This document shows, piece by piece, positions 45,892 to 54,918 of a stretch of DNA of 64,000 nucleotides. The translations under genes were made by a program, and so were the position numbers. The DNA is from Lebetimonas sp. JH292 (GTDB lineage: Bacteria > Campylobacterota > Campylobacteria > Campylobacterales > Nautiliaceae). The notes beneath the pieces were generated by a model. The model was not told where the DNA came from, did not search any database, and saw only the letters and a program-made list of their open reading frames with translations. The first letter of the stretch is position 1. Each line of letters begins with the position of its first letter. Location: the NCBI RefSeq assembly GCF_000523275.1, contig NZ_ATHQ01000001.1, forward strand, positions 1,123,289 to 1,187,288. The letters run 5' to 3'.

Positions 45892-46377
45892 TTGAGAAAA
45901 GCGGTTGCATTTACAGGTCCGAGTAATTCGGGAAAAACAACATTGATTGAAAAAATTGCCAAAAGGCTTATTGGCTCATACAAAATAGCGATTATTAAAA
46001 ATGATCCGGCCGACAAGGCAAAATTTGACAAAGTCGGCAAAGACAGTTACAGATTTTATTCAACCGGAGCGGAGGTTGTTGTAACATCTCCCACCAGAAC
46101 CACTTATTTTTCTCACAGACAAAAATCACTTGATGAAATTATAAATATGATAAACGATTTTGATATTTTGCTTGTTGAAGGGCTTAAATATTTGCCTCTT
46201 CCGAGAATTGGGATATTCAGGGGTGATGTTGATGAAAGTTATTTCAGATATATAAAAGCCGTGGCCATTGATGAGAGTGTGGATAAAAGTAAAATACCTC
46301 AAAATATAGAAATACTGAATTTAAATGATACGGATCAGATAATCGAATGGGTATTGAATAATGCAAAAGAAGTGTAA
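45892..46377 (+). CDS. mobB: Molybdopterin-guanine dinucleotide biosynthesis adapter MobB
   Basis: 161 residues. P-loop FTGPSNSGKTTLIEKIAKRL at the N-terminus, then AIIKNDPADK, VTSPTRTTYF and LLVEGLKYLPLPRI. MobB binds GTP and assists delivery of molybdopterin guanine dinucleotide to enzymes such as nitrate reductase and formate dehydrogenase. The start is TTG 45892 with AAGGCG ahead. The order mobB-fbp-metG is conserved in Campylobacter. Confidence 0.88.
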   Translation: MRKAVAFTGPSNSGKTTLIEKIAKRLIGSYKIAIIKNDPADKAKFDKVGKDSYRFYSTGAEVVVTSPTRTTYFSHRQKSLDEIINMINDFDILLVEGLKYLPLPRIGIFRGDVDESYFRYIKAVAIDESVDKSKIPQNIEILNLNDTDQIIEWVLNNAKEV

Positions 46378-46380
46378 AAA

Positions 46381-46417
46381 TAGTGAGTAGTGAAAGGTGA
46401 GTAGTGAGTAGTGAAAA
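46381..46417. repeat. TAGTGAGTAGTGA repeat after mobB
   Basis: TAGTGAGTAGTGAAAGGTGA followed by GTAGTGAGTAGTGAAAA, starting 3 bp after the mobB TAA and in the mobB reading frame (TAG-TGA first). It ends about 10 bp before the fbp Shine-Dalgarno. No other feature is seen in this gap. Confidence 0.65.
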
Positions 46418-46435
46418 TAATAAAAAGGAGCGGGT

Positions 46436-47284
46436 ATGACCGAAATAATGGATAGAATAAAAAATATAGCCATTGAAATAAGCAGTGCTATTAAAACACA
46501 GGATACCGGTAAAGTGGACACATGTAATATAAGCGGGGATGTGCAGGCAAAACTTGATGTAATAAGCGATGAAATTGTTGAAAAACATTTAAGCTGCACT
46601 TCAAGTGTGGCACAGATAATAAGCGAAGAAAAAGAAGACGCCCTTACTTTAAATGAAAACGGTAAATATTTTGTTGCTTATGACCCGCTTGACGGGAGCA
46701 GTTTAATAGACGTCAATTTAAGTGTCGGAAGTATTTTCGGAATTTATAAAGGGGATTATGCAGGGGAAAATATTGTTGCTGCCGCATATATTGTATACGG
46801 TCCGAGATTGGAGCTTGTTGTAGCCAGGGACACGGTGGAACTTTTCAGATTTAATGAAGAAAAAAAAGAATTTGAATATATAAAAGAATTAAGACTTTCT
46901 GAAAAAGGAAAAATATTGGGGCCCGGGGGCACTCAAAAATGCTGGTATCCATATCATAAAAAAATGATTGATAATTGTTTTAAAAAAGGTTACAGACTCA
47001 GATATTCCGGAGGAATGGTGCCGGATTTACATCAGATTTTATTAAAAGGAGGGGGGCTTTTTGCTTATCCTGCCGCAACCGATAAACCGAAAGGCAAACT
47101 CAGAAAACTTTTTGAAGTGTTTCCTTTTGCATATGTGTTTGAGCGTGCAGGAGGTCTTGCGACAGACGGGGAAAATAATATTTTAACTCTGGGGTATGAG
47201 CATTATCATGACACCACTCCTTGCTTTCTTGGAAGTAATTATGAAATAGAAAAAGTTTTAAATACTTATAAAGGAAAAAAATGA
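46436..47284 (+). CDS. fbp: Class I fructose-1,6-bisphosphatase
   Basis: 282 residues. Key gluconeogenic enzyme of an autotroph. Metal-binding YDPLDGSSLIDVNLSVG (about 82-98), then the substrate region RYSGGMVPDLHQILLKGGG and ATDKPKGKLRKLFEVFPFAY. It is shorter than the E. coli enzyme (332) mainly at the N-terminus. AAGGAG precedes ATG 46436. Ends in an ATGA overlap with metG. Confidence 0.94.
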   Translation: MTEIMDRIKNIAIEISSAIKTQDTGKVDTCNISGDVQAKLDVISDEIVEKHLSCTSSVAQIISEEKEDALTLNENGKYFVAYDPLDGSSLIDVNLSVGSIFGIYKGDYAGENIVAAAYIVYGPRLELVVARDTVELFRFNEEKKEFEYIKELRLSEKGKILGPGGTQKCWYPYHKKMIDNCFKKGYRLRYSGGMVPDLHQILLKGGGLFAYPAATDKPKGKLRKLFEVFPFAYVFERAGGLATDGENNILTLGYEHYHDTTPCFLGSNYEIEKVLNTYKGKK

Positions 47285-49182
47285 GCGACTGCAGTACATA
47301 TTATTTAACAACGCCTATTTATTATGTAAACGATGTGCCCCACATTGGGCATGCGTATACGACTATAATTGCTGATTCCATTGCAAGATATGCAAGGCTC
47401 AAGGGAATTGACACCTTTTTTTTAACAGGTACTGACGAGCATGGGCAAAAAATTGAGGAAGCAGCCAGAAAAAGAGGCAAGAGTCCAAAAGAATATGCGG
47501 ATGAAATAAGTGCAAAATTTAAAGAGTTGTGGGATGAATTTGAAATAAGCTATGATAAATTTATTCGTACAACAGACCCTGGGCATATAAAAGGTGTTCA
47601 AAAAGCATTTTTAACGATGTATGAAAACGGGGATATTTATAAAGATTATTATGAAGGGCATTATTGTGTGGGGTGTGAAAGTTTTGTGGCCCCTAGCCAG
47701 CTTGTGAATGATGAACTGTGCCCGGATTGCGGCAGGCCTACAAGAATTATAAAAGAAGAAAGTTATTTTTTCAGGCTCTCTAAGTATCAGGATAAAATTT
47801 TAGAGTGGCTAAAAACAAAAAAACCTATTTTGCCTGAAGCAAAAGCGAATGAAATTATAAGGTTTGTCGAAGACGGTTTAAAAGACCTTTCCATTACAAG
47901 AACTTCCTTTGAATGGGGCATTAAACTTCCAAAAGAGGTTAATGACCCAAAACATGTTGTTTATGTATGGCTTGATGCATTGTTTAATTATTTAACGGCA
48001 CTTGGATACGGCAGCGGGGATGAAAGTTTGGTGAAAAAATACTGGCCTGCAAAGCTTCATATAGTAGGGAAAGATATACTTAAATTTCATGCTGTTTACT
48101 GGCCGGCGTTTCTGATGAGTATAGGATACTCCCTTCCGAAAGTAATAGCTGCTCACGGATGGTGGACAAGAGACGGAGAAAAAATGAGCAAAAGTAAAGG
48201 AAATGTAATTAACCCCAAAGAAGTCGCCGATGCATACGGAATTGAAAATTTCAGATATTTTATGCTAAGAGAAGTGCCGTTCGGGGCAGACGGTGATTTT
48301 AGTGAAAAAGCGTTAATAGACAGAATCAATAACGACCTCGGAAATGATCTCGGAAATTTGCTAAATAGAATTATAGGAATGGCATATAAATATTTTGACG
48401 GGAAAATAACTTCCCAAAATGTCGAAAAATATTTTTCAGGGGAATTAAATGAAGCGAGAAATATACTCAAAGATTTGGAAAAAACATATTTGTGGAAAAT
48501 GCAGATACATAAATTTTTAGAAGAGTTATGGAAAGTTTTAAGTATCGGAAATAAAGCAATAGATACATACAAACCTTGGGATTTGATGAAAACGGGAGAA
48601 AATGAAAAAGCAGGCGCACTTCTTGGGCTTATTGCCAATTTATTGGCGCTTGTGGCGGTAAATCTGCATGCATTTATGCCAAAAACCACTCAAAAAATTG
48701 CCTCAACACTCGGATTTGAAATAAATGAAAAAAGTTTTAAAGAAATAATGGACGGGAAATTGATTGGAGATTTTATTATAGAAAAAATTCCTCCACTTTT
48801 TCCTAAAATAGAAAAACCTTTAATGAAAAAATCTGAAATTAAGCAAAAACCCCAAAATTTGGTAACAATAGACGAATTTTTTAAAACCGAGCTAAGAATT
48901 GGAAAAGTTGTTCAGGCTGAAGAGGTTAAAAAATCCAAAAAACTGCTTAGGCTGGAAGTTGATTTGGGAGAAGGTAAACCTCGTCAGATTATTGCCGGAA
49001 TTAAAGAATATTACACGCCAGAAGAGCTGATTGATACTTATGTGTGTGTTGTAAGTAATTTAAAACCCGCTAAACTTATGGGAATGATTAGTGAGGGAAT
49101 GCTTCTCGGGGCTAAAGATGAAAACGGTTTTTCCCTTATCAGACCTGAAAAACCTAAAAAAGTCGGAACGCAGATAAAATAG
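47281..49182 (+). CDS. metG: Methionyl-tRNA synthetase
   Basis: 633 residues. Class I catalytic core with the HIGH-type PHIGHAYTTI, a Cys4 zinc knuckle (CVGC and CPDC), and the KMSKS motif GEKMSKSKGNVINP. The anticodon-binding helical domain includes NDLGNDLGNLLNR, and a C-terminal EMAP/tRNA-binding domain (TELRIGKVVQAEEV through GMLLGAKDENG) supports homodimerisation. The TAG stop is the first unit of a TAGTGAAAA repeat. Confidence 0.96.
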   Translation: MSDCSTYYLTTPIYYVNDVPHIGHAYTTIIADSIARYARLKGIDTFFLTGTDEHGQKIEEAARKRGKSPKEYADEISAKFKELWDEFEISYDKFIRTTDPGHIKGVQKAFLTMYENGDIYKDYYEGHYCVGCESFVAPSQLVNDELCPDCGRPTRIIKEESYFFRLSKYQDKILEWLKTKKPILPEAKANEIIRFVEDGLKDLSITRTSFEWGIKLPKEVNDPKHVVYVWLDALFNYLTALGYGSGDESLVKKYWPAKLHIVGKDILKFHAVYWPAFLMSIGYSLPKVIAAHGWWTRDGEKMSKSKGNVINPKEVADAYGIENFRYFMLREVPFGADGDFSEKALIDRINNDLGNDLGNLLNRIIGMAYKYFDGKITSQNVEKYFSGELNEARNILKDLEKTYLWKMQIHKFLEELWKVLSIGNKAIDTYKPWDLMKTGENEKAGALLGLIANLLALVAVNLHAFMPKTTQKIASTLGFEINEKSFKEIMDGKLIGDFIIEKIPPLFPKIEKPLMKKSEIKQKPQNLVTIDEFFKTELRIGKVVQAEEVKKSKKLLRLEVDLGEGKPRQIIAGIKEYYTPEELIDTYVCVVSNLKPAKLMGMISEGMLLGAKDENGFSLIRPEKPKKVGTQIK

Positions 49183-49211
49183 TGAAAATAGTGAAAACGG
49201 TGAGTAGTGAA
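49180..49211. repeat. TAGTGAAAA repeat beginning at the metG stop codon
   Basis: TAGTGAAAATAGTGAAAACG followed by GTGAGTAGTGAA. Three in-frame stops (TAG, TGA, then TAG-TGA again) follow one another directly after metG. The unit matches the one after the CiaD-like gene. Confidence 0.65.
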
Positions 49212-49222
49212 AGTAAAAATAA

Positions 49223-50104
49223 ATGAAAATAGAAACATTAGTTAATTTAATAAAAGGGGAACTTCTAAACCGTCCCTTTATCAGTGAAGTTACTTCTTTT
49301 ACAGAAAATCCCAAAGAAGTTTTGAGAGGAAGCTGTTTTTTTTCGAATAATTTTGATGATATAAAAAAAGCTGTTAAAAACGGGGCTTATGCCATAATAA
49401 GTGAAAAAGAATTTGAAATAATAGATAAAGAGATAGCCTGGATTTTAGTCTCTTCTATAAAAAAGGCCGTTTTTGACATATTCAAATATGAAAATATAAA
49501 AACTAAAATTTATTTTACTGATAAAATTACCGCCCATATTATAAAAAAAATGAATATAGATAAAAAAGTTGTTGTTTTGGAAAATGAAAAATCTTTTTTA
49601 ACGGCACTTAATAAAAATGAAAGTTTTTTAATAAGTTCTAATCCAGAATTTAAAAAAATTTTTATAAATTCTGAAGAATTAAAACCTGTAAATATTAAGT
49701 TAGAACAAATTTCTCTGTTTAAATCCAGATATAATCAGATAGATATAAATCTGCCTTTTGTATATAAAAAAAATTTTGCAAAAGCGCTTATGTTTTTTGA
49801 AAATAAAAATTTAAAATATTCCCTTGATTTTGAACTGGAGAGGTTTAAACCCGTTTTTGTAAATAAATTTTTAGAAAAAGTAGAATATGGGCAAAGTGAT
49901 AAAGTATTGATTTTAGGTATTGAAAATGATGAAAATTTTTTTAATGAACTAAATTACTTAATAGAAAACACTAAATATGCCAAAACTATAATTGTAGGTA
50001 AATATAATAAAAAAATTTTAAACGGATATTTTAATTTTGCAATGCTGGTGGATATGGAAATTGAAATGAAAACAAAAGAAAAAGAAAGGAAACTTTTTGA
50101 TTGA
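49223..50104 (+). CDS. Hypothetical protein with Mur-ligase-like N-terminus
   Basis: 293 residues. The N-terminal region (LVNLIKGELLNRPFISEVTS then RGSCFFSNNFDDIKKAVKNG and AYAIISEKE) is like the substrate-entry domain of MurE/MurF-type ligases, where SCFFA-like and YAIIS-like strands surround the UDP-sugar site. However no ATP-binding GTxGKT motif follows, so it cannot be an active ligase. The rest is alpha/beta without recognised motifs. It sits between metG and the Nudix gene, overlapping the latter by 8 bp. Function unknown. Confidence 0.6.
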   Translation: MKIETLVNLIKGELLNRPFISEVTSFTENPKEVLRGSCFFSNNFDDIKKAVKNGAYAIISEKEFEIIDKEIAWILVSSIKKAVFDIFKYENIKTKIYFTDKITAHIIKKMNIDKKVVVLENEKSFLTALNKNESFLISSNPEFKKIFINSEELKPVNIKLEQISLFKSRYNQIDINLPFVYKKNFAKALMFFENKNLKYSLDFELERFKPVFVNKFLEKVEYGQSDKVLILGIENDENFFNELNYLIENTKYAKTIIVGKYNKKILNGYFNFAMLVDMEIEMKTKEKERKLFD

Positions 50105-50657
50105 AATAGAAAAAATAGAAAATCTCTGCTCCGGCAGGTTTTTATCTTTGAAAAAAGTTTTCTTTAAATATAAAAACAGAGACAGATTTTGGGAAGTCTG
50201 TGTGGGAAATAACAGTGTGGCAATACTTTTGTATCATAAAAGTTTTGATTCTTTTTTAGTAGTCAAACAGTTTAGAATGCCGGTTTTTTTAAAAAACGGC
50301 GACGGTTGTACCTATGAACTTTGTGCTGGATTAATAGATAAAGAAAAATCCCCTGTAGAAATTGCAAAAGAAGAGATTTTGGAAGAATGCGGATATGATG
50401 TAGATATAAAAAATATTAAAAAAATTACAGAATTTTACAGCAGTGTGGGAAGCAGCGGCTCTAAACAGATACTTTATTATGCCGTAATTGACGAAAATAT
50501 GAAAATAAGTGAGGGCGGCGGAATAGATGATGAAGATATTGAGCCTGTTTTTATAAAAGTAGATGATGCTGAAAAAATAATTTTTAATGATAAATTTACA
50601 ACAACCCCTGGGCTTAAATTTGCCTTTCTTTGGTGGCTTCAAAATAATGAAAAATGA
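50097..50657 (+). CDS. Nudix hydrolase (NudF/ADP-ribose pyrophosphatase-like)
   Basis: 186 residues. Nudix box at 78-100, GLIDKEKSPVEIAKEEILEE then CGY, in the AGLID setting typical of ADP-ribose or UDP-sugar pyrophosphatases. The catalytic glutamates Glu93, Glu96 and Glu97 are kept, but the consensus Glu84 is Lys and the Arg at 92 is Glu. TTG 50097 is the start. VKQFRMP upstream is the substrate-pairing strand seen in NudF. Probable cytoplasmic hydrolase of a nucleoside-diphosphate sugar. Confidence 0.85.
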   Translation: MIEIEKIENLCSGRFLSLKKVFFKYKNRDRFWEVCVGNNSVAILLYHKSFDSFLVVKQFRMPVFLKNGDGCTYELCAGLIDKEKSPVEIAKEEILEECGYDVDIKNIKKITEFYSSVGSSGSKQILYYAVIDENMKISEGGGIDDEDIEPVFIKVDDAEKIIFNDKFTTTPGLKFAFLWWLQNNEK

Positions 50658-50740
50658 GCGAAAATAAGCAAAGCGAATTAAGCTCATCTGGCTATCAAAA
50701 GTGGCCATGATGAAAAATTATATTAGGTTTTTTAAAAATA

Positions 50741-50774
50741 ATTGATTGACATTGACTCAAATTTATTATAAAAT
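50741..50774 (+). promoter_or_regulatory. Promoter and HAIR-like HspR operator of cbpA-hspR
   Basis: TTGACA (50746-50751), 17 bp, TAAAAT (50769-50774). Over the -35 lies ATTGATT-N7-ACTCAAA (50741-50761), which matches the HspR target CTTGAGT-N7-ACTCAAG at 5 of 7 and 6 of 7 positions. The operon encodes HspR itself, so negative autoregulation is likely. Confidence 0.6.
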
Positions 50775-50838
50775 ATTATAAAAATAAACTGTTTTTTTAA
50801 TTTTAAACTTTTAATTTTTCACTTTTAAAGGAGGGGAT

Positions 50839-51681
50839 ATGGCAAAAAGTTTATACGAAGTTTTAGGTGTCTCTGAAAGCGCCTCTCAGGATGAAATTAA
50901 AAAAGCGTATAGAAAATTGGCGCGAAAATATCATCCTGATATTTGTAAAAAGCCCGAATGTGAAGAAAAATTTAAAGAAATAAATACAGCTTATGAAATT
51001 TTGGGTGATTCCCAAAAAAGAAAGCAGTATGATGCAATGGGCGACAATATGTTTAACGGTCAAAACTTCCAGGATTTTTACAGACAGCATAAAGATGTTG
51101 ATTTGGAAGAAATTCTTTCACAGATTTTCGGAGGCGGTTTTGGTGCAAGTCGAGGTTTTGGAGGCTTCGGCGGCTTTGGATTCGAAGGTTTCGGCGGGTT
51201 TGAGCCGGATTTGGATGTTCATGCAAGAATTCAGATTCCTTTTGATTTAGCCATTAAAGGTGGTGTTTATACCATTAATTACAATGGAGAGGCTATAAAA
51301 GTAAAAATTCCCTCAGGACTTAAATCCGGGCAAAAACTAAGAATCAGGGGAAAGGGTAAATCTCATCAGGGTAAAAGAGGTGATTTGATTTTAGAAGTGG
51401 AAGTTACCCCAAATCCTAACTGGGAAAGAAAAGGTGACGATTTATATACAAAAGTCCAGGTCCCTTTAAAAACTATGATTTTTGGCGGAAAAGTAGGTGT
51501 AGATACATTTAAAGGGCATATTAATGTAAAAGTTCCCGAAAATTCCAAATGCTGTCAAAAATTAAGGGTTAAAGGTTATGGTGTGAATAACGGTAATTTA
51601 TATATAGAACTTATTCCAAAACTGCCTAAAGTTGAAGAACTGGACCCAGAACTTGCTAAAATGATGCAGGAAAAATTATAA
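50839..51681 (+). CDS. cbpA: DnaJ-family co-chaperone CbpA
   Basis: 280 residues. N-terminal J domain (about 1-67) with the HPD triad at 32-34 ([11 protein letters not shown]), then a Gly/Phe-rich linker (about 90-125), then two DnaJ C-terminal substrate-binding domains without the zinc-finger, as in CbpA. It stimulates DnaK ATPase. The order cbpA-hspR is the same as in Helicobacter pylori. Strong AGGAGG-like Shine-Dalgarno. Confidence 0.92.
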   Translation: MAKSLYEVLGVSESASQDEIKKAYRKLARKYHPDICKKPECEEKFKEINTAYEILGDSQKRKQYDAMGDNMFNGQNFQDFYRQHKDVDLEEILSQIFGGGFGASRGFGGFGGFGFEGFGGFEPDLDVHARIQIPFDLAIKGGVYTINYNGEAIKVKIPSGLKSGQKLRIRGKGKSHQGKRGDLILEVEVTPNPNWERKGDDLYTKVQVPLKTMIFGGKVGVDTFKGHINVKVPENSKCCQKLRVKGYGVNNGNLYIELIPKLPKVEELDPELAKMMQEKL

Positions 51682-51694
51682 AAGGAGGTGTAAA

Positions 51695-52060
51695 ATGCAC
51701 AGTTATGACGAACCGGTATATCTAATAAGTGTTGTCAGTAAAATGTTAAACATCCATCCGCAGACCCTTAGACAATATGAAAGGGAAGGTTTAATTAAAC
51801 CTAACAGAACAGAAGGTAAAATGAGACTTTATTCTCAAAGAGACATAGACAGGTTAAAACTGATATTATCATTGGTCAGGGATTTAGGGGTTAATCTGGC
51901 CGGTGTTGAAATAGTGCTTCAGTTAAAAGAAGAGATAGAAGCCTTGCAAGAAGAAATGGAAGCATTAAAAAAAGCTCAGGGACAGATTCCGAGAAACAGA
52001 AGCGTCGTTATAAAAAAAGATACTTATCAGCTTATTTTGGTTCCTGATAAAGAGATTTAA
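51695..52060 (+). CDS. hspR: MerR-type heat-shock repressor HspR
   Basis: 121 residues. MerR winged helix (YLISVVSKMLNIHPQTLRQY, EREGLIKPNRTEGKMRLYSQ), a dimerisation coiled-coil (EALQEEMEALKKA) and a C-terminal segment. HspR represses chaperone operons by binding HAIR sites, and one is visible upstream of cbpA. The stop overlaps the convergent AsmA-like gene by 4 bp. AAAGGAGGTG precedes ATG. Confidence 0.9.
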   Translation: MHSYDEPVYLISVVSKMLNIHPQTLRQYEREGLIKPNRTEGKMRLYSQRDIDRLKLILSLVRDLGVNLAGVEIVLQLKEEIEALQEEMEALKKAQGQIPRNRSVVIKKDTYQLILVPDKEI

Positions 52061-54918
52061 AATATATTAAACGGCAGGGTTAACACTCTTTTAAACAGAT
52101 TAAACGGATTTGGAAGAAGTGCTTTTCCTATATCTTTTGTGATTTTAGGATTGTCTAAATCTCCTTTTATTATCATTTTAACTTCTATACTGCCGTCTTT
52201 GCCAAGTAGCAGATAACTTAAACCTTTTCCTATAACAGGTATTTTTTTAAGTTTTAATTTTAATTTTGCCGCAGTTTTTAAATTGATATAATTTTTATTG
52301 AAATCTATATATCCTTTTGAAAAAAAATCTATATTTTCTCCTTCAATATCTGATTTTTTAATATATAAAATTTTATTGAAAAGAAGATATTGGATATTTC
52401 CTTTTTTTATTTTATATCCTTTTGAAGAAAAACCGGGACTTGAAAGGGAAAGTATTGAAGGAATTGTGTTTAAAAAAGCCAATACATTGTTTAGTGCCCT
52501 TAATTTTGTAATTACTGCACTGTTTATATAAATATTTCCTATATAATAATCATCCGGGGATTTAACTAGCGTAAAATCAAGATTTATTTTTTTAAAAAAG
52601 TTAAATTTAGGTAAAAACGCCCCGAATTCTTCTTTTGAAAAATTTTTACCTTCCAATAAAAAATAACCGTTTTTTGTATAGCCTGTTAATTTTGAATTTT
52701 TATATGTTGAATTAAGCGAAACGGAATTGTTAATCTCTTTTAATGATGCTTTTTGAGAGAGAAATTTATGTGTTTTATATAAAATATTGGAATTTTTCAA
52801 ATTAATTATTATATTTTTGTTTTCAGTGTTTTTTTGATTAAAATTTTTATAATAAAATTGTTCCAGAGGGAAAAGATTTATATCTATATTTTTCAAACTT
52901 AAAAACAAGTCGTTATTATTCATAAAAAATTGTATGAAATTATTATAAAGTATAATTTTATTTTTGTTAAGCTCAAGATTTAACGTGATTTTATTAAAAG
53001 CAAATTTTGATAAATTACTTTCTACAGGTAGGTTGCTGTGTCTGTAAAGAATAGAAAGTTTTGGTTTTATATAGGTTAAAGCTTTAATATTTTTTGCAAA
53101 ATAGATAAATAATATACCGTTGTCAATCATATCTTTAAAAGGGGTGTAAGGCAGTAACGGCTTTAAATTATTGATAATAATATTGTCTTTATCCAAATTT
53201 ATATAAACATGAGAATTTTTTAAAAACAGCTCAAGAGTATTTAAATCCATTGTTGCTTCTTCTTTGAAATTCTTAACATCTAAAATAGGATAAACAATAA
53301 AATTGTCTATTACACCTTTTAATGTTAAAATAAGAGGTTCATAACTGACTTTGCCGACACCCGTAAAAAACAGATCAATCCCTCTTGCTATTTCCAAAAA
53401 TGATTTTTTTATTTTAAAGGAGGTATAATCCGGCGTAACGGTTATATTGGCTTCTTGGGTCTGAAGTGGAAGCGAATCAAGCATTAAAATAGGATTTTTA
53501 GAAATTACATCTATATTGAATGAAATGTTTTTATCAAACTTGACAATTCCTCTTATATCGTTTTCCCCTCCTGTCTGTTTTAGAGGAATAGATATATTTA
53601 ATTCTTTTTTTAAAATATTGTTTATCTTTTCATTGAAATATTCTTTAGAGCTGAAAAGTGCATATTTCTTATTAAAATCTATTTTCAGATTATTAATTTT
53701 TACTCCGTTAAGAACGATTTTTTCGGAAGTGAAAGTTTTATTTATAATATCGAATTTGTTATTTTCTATTTTAAAGTCAAAATTATCAGCTATACCTGAA
53801 ATTATTTTGTTTAAAACTGTTTTTTTATCCCCTTTTATGTTTGAAGAAACCGCTTTTATTCTTTTTGAAACAAAATTTGTAGAATTTATATCATAAGAAA
53901 TTTTATCGTTGTTTTTTATAATGTATATTTTATTTAATAAAAAAGAAAAAACGCTGTTTCTAATATCTCCTTTTTGAATATTTATTAAAGCGGATGTTTT
54001 ATCAGGAATTTTTATTTTAATGTTTTTTAAAACTATTGATAAGTTTTTATAATATGCTTTTAAAGCTTTGGATGTTATCTGTGTATAATAATTTAGAAAG
54101 TTTGTGTTTATTTCGATATTATAGGCATAAATATTTTTTAATGTTTTAAACTTTTTAATATGCAGTTGTTTTATGAAAATCTGGGAGTTTTCATTATTTT
54201 GTGATATTGTTGAAGAATTGGTATCTATTGATATATTGTTATATTTTATTTTGGAATTTTTAACATAGGTTGTGGAAAAAATTTTATTTTTATTTAAATT
54301 TATATTTATTTTGGAATTTAAATCATTTAAAGAGATAATAAAATTTTTTTGTGTTATTAATAAATTATCGGAATTTAAAACAAGTTTTATTCTGTTTGAT
54401 ACTGGGTAAAGTTTACCTTTAAAATAGATTAATGAATTTTTATAATTAAAAAAACCTTTTATATAAAAATATTTTAAATAGTTTCTTAAACTCAGGTTTA
54501 TGTTTTTTATTTCAATATTGCTGTATTTCAGTGAATAAACAACAATTTTTGATTTTGGAAATATGTTTTTTATATATGCTTTTAGGTTTAAATTATTGTA
54601 TTTTATATTTAAAAAATGATTGTTATATACAATATTGAGATAAGGGGCGGAAATTTTCAGTTTTTTTATATATTTTAAAAATTTTACAAATCCGATAATT
54701 TTATATAATTTTATTTTTTCATTTTTAGGAACAGATGAAATGTCGATATTACTTTGAAGTCTGTTTTGTTCTATTTTAAAAAAAATTTTTTTAATATGCA
54801 TGTTTTGAAAATTAATATTATATAATGTTATACCTTTGAATAAGGATATGAAGAATATGAATAAAAATAAAAAAATTGTAAGAATCGCAGCCTGGATTGA
54901 AGTTTTGATAATATTCAT
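52057..54918 (-). CDS. AsmA/DUF3971-like membrane-anchored protein
   Basis: 953 residues, extremely AT-rich. N-terminal membrane helix (AAILTIFLFLFIFFISLF), then a very long stretch of beta-strand-rich repeats with no cysteines, and a C-terminal part with KGYIDFNKNYINLKTAAKLK and KIPVIGKGLSYLLLGKDGSI typical of AsmA-like/DUF3971 (YhdP) proteins. These form periplasm-spanning grooves that help phospholipids reach the outer membrane. The first 62 bp of the gene are also the start of mltG on the other strand. An inner start (ATG 54799) would lose the anchor. Confidence 0.75.
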   Translation of the reverse strand: MNIIKTSIQAAILTIFLFLFIFFISLFKGITLYNINFQNMHIKKIFFKIEQNRLQSNIDISSVPKNEKIKLYKIIGFVKFLKYIKKLKISAPYLNIVYNNHFLNIKYNNLNLKAYIKNIFPKSKIVVYSLKYSNIEIKNINLSLRNYLKYFYIKGFFNYKNSLIYFKGKLYPVSNRIKLVLNSDNLLITQKNFIISLNDLNSKININLNKNKIFSTTYVKNSKIKYNNISIDTNSSTISQNNENSQIFIKQLHIKKFKTLKNIYAYNIEINTNFLNYYTQITSKALKAYYKNLSIVLKNIKIKIPDKTSALINIQKGDIRNSVFSFLLNKIYIIKNNDKISYDINSTNFVSKRIKAVSSNIKGDKKTVLNKIISGIADNFDFKIENNKFDIINKTFTSEKIVLNGVKINNLKIDFNKKYALFSSKEYFNEKINNILKKELNISIPLKQTGGENDIRGIVKFDKNISFNIDVISKNPILMLDSLPLQTQEANITVTPDYTSFKIKKSFLEIARGIDLFFTGVGKVSYEPLILTLKGVIDNFIVYPILDVKNFKEEATMDLNTLELFLKNSHVYINLDKDNIIINNLKPLLPYTPFKDMIDNGILFIYFAKNIKALTYIKPKLSILYRHSNLPVESNLSKFAFNKITLNLELNKNKIILYNNFIQFFMNNNDLFLSLKNIDINLFPLEQFYYKNFNQKNTENKNIIINLKNSNILYKTHKFLSQKASLKEINNSVSLNSTYKNSKLTGYTKNGYFLLEGKNFSKEEFGAFLPKFNFFKKINLDFTLVKSPDDYYIGNIYINSAVITKLRALNNVLAFLNTIPSILSLSSPGFSSKGYKIKKGNIQYLLFNKILYIKKSDIEGENIDFFSKGYIDFNKNYINLKTAAKLKLKLKKIPVIGKGLSYLLLGKDGSIEVKMIIKGDLDNPKITKDIGKALLPNPFNLFKRVLTLPFNIF

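Noticed and set aside
49223-50104. A MurE/MurF peptidoglycan ligase
   Set aside because: Only the N-terminal substrate-entry-like part resembles Mur ligases; the ATP-binding P-loop is absent.
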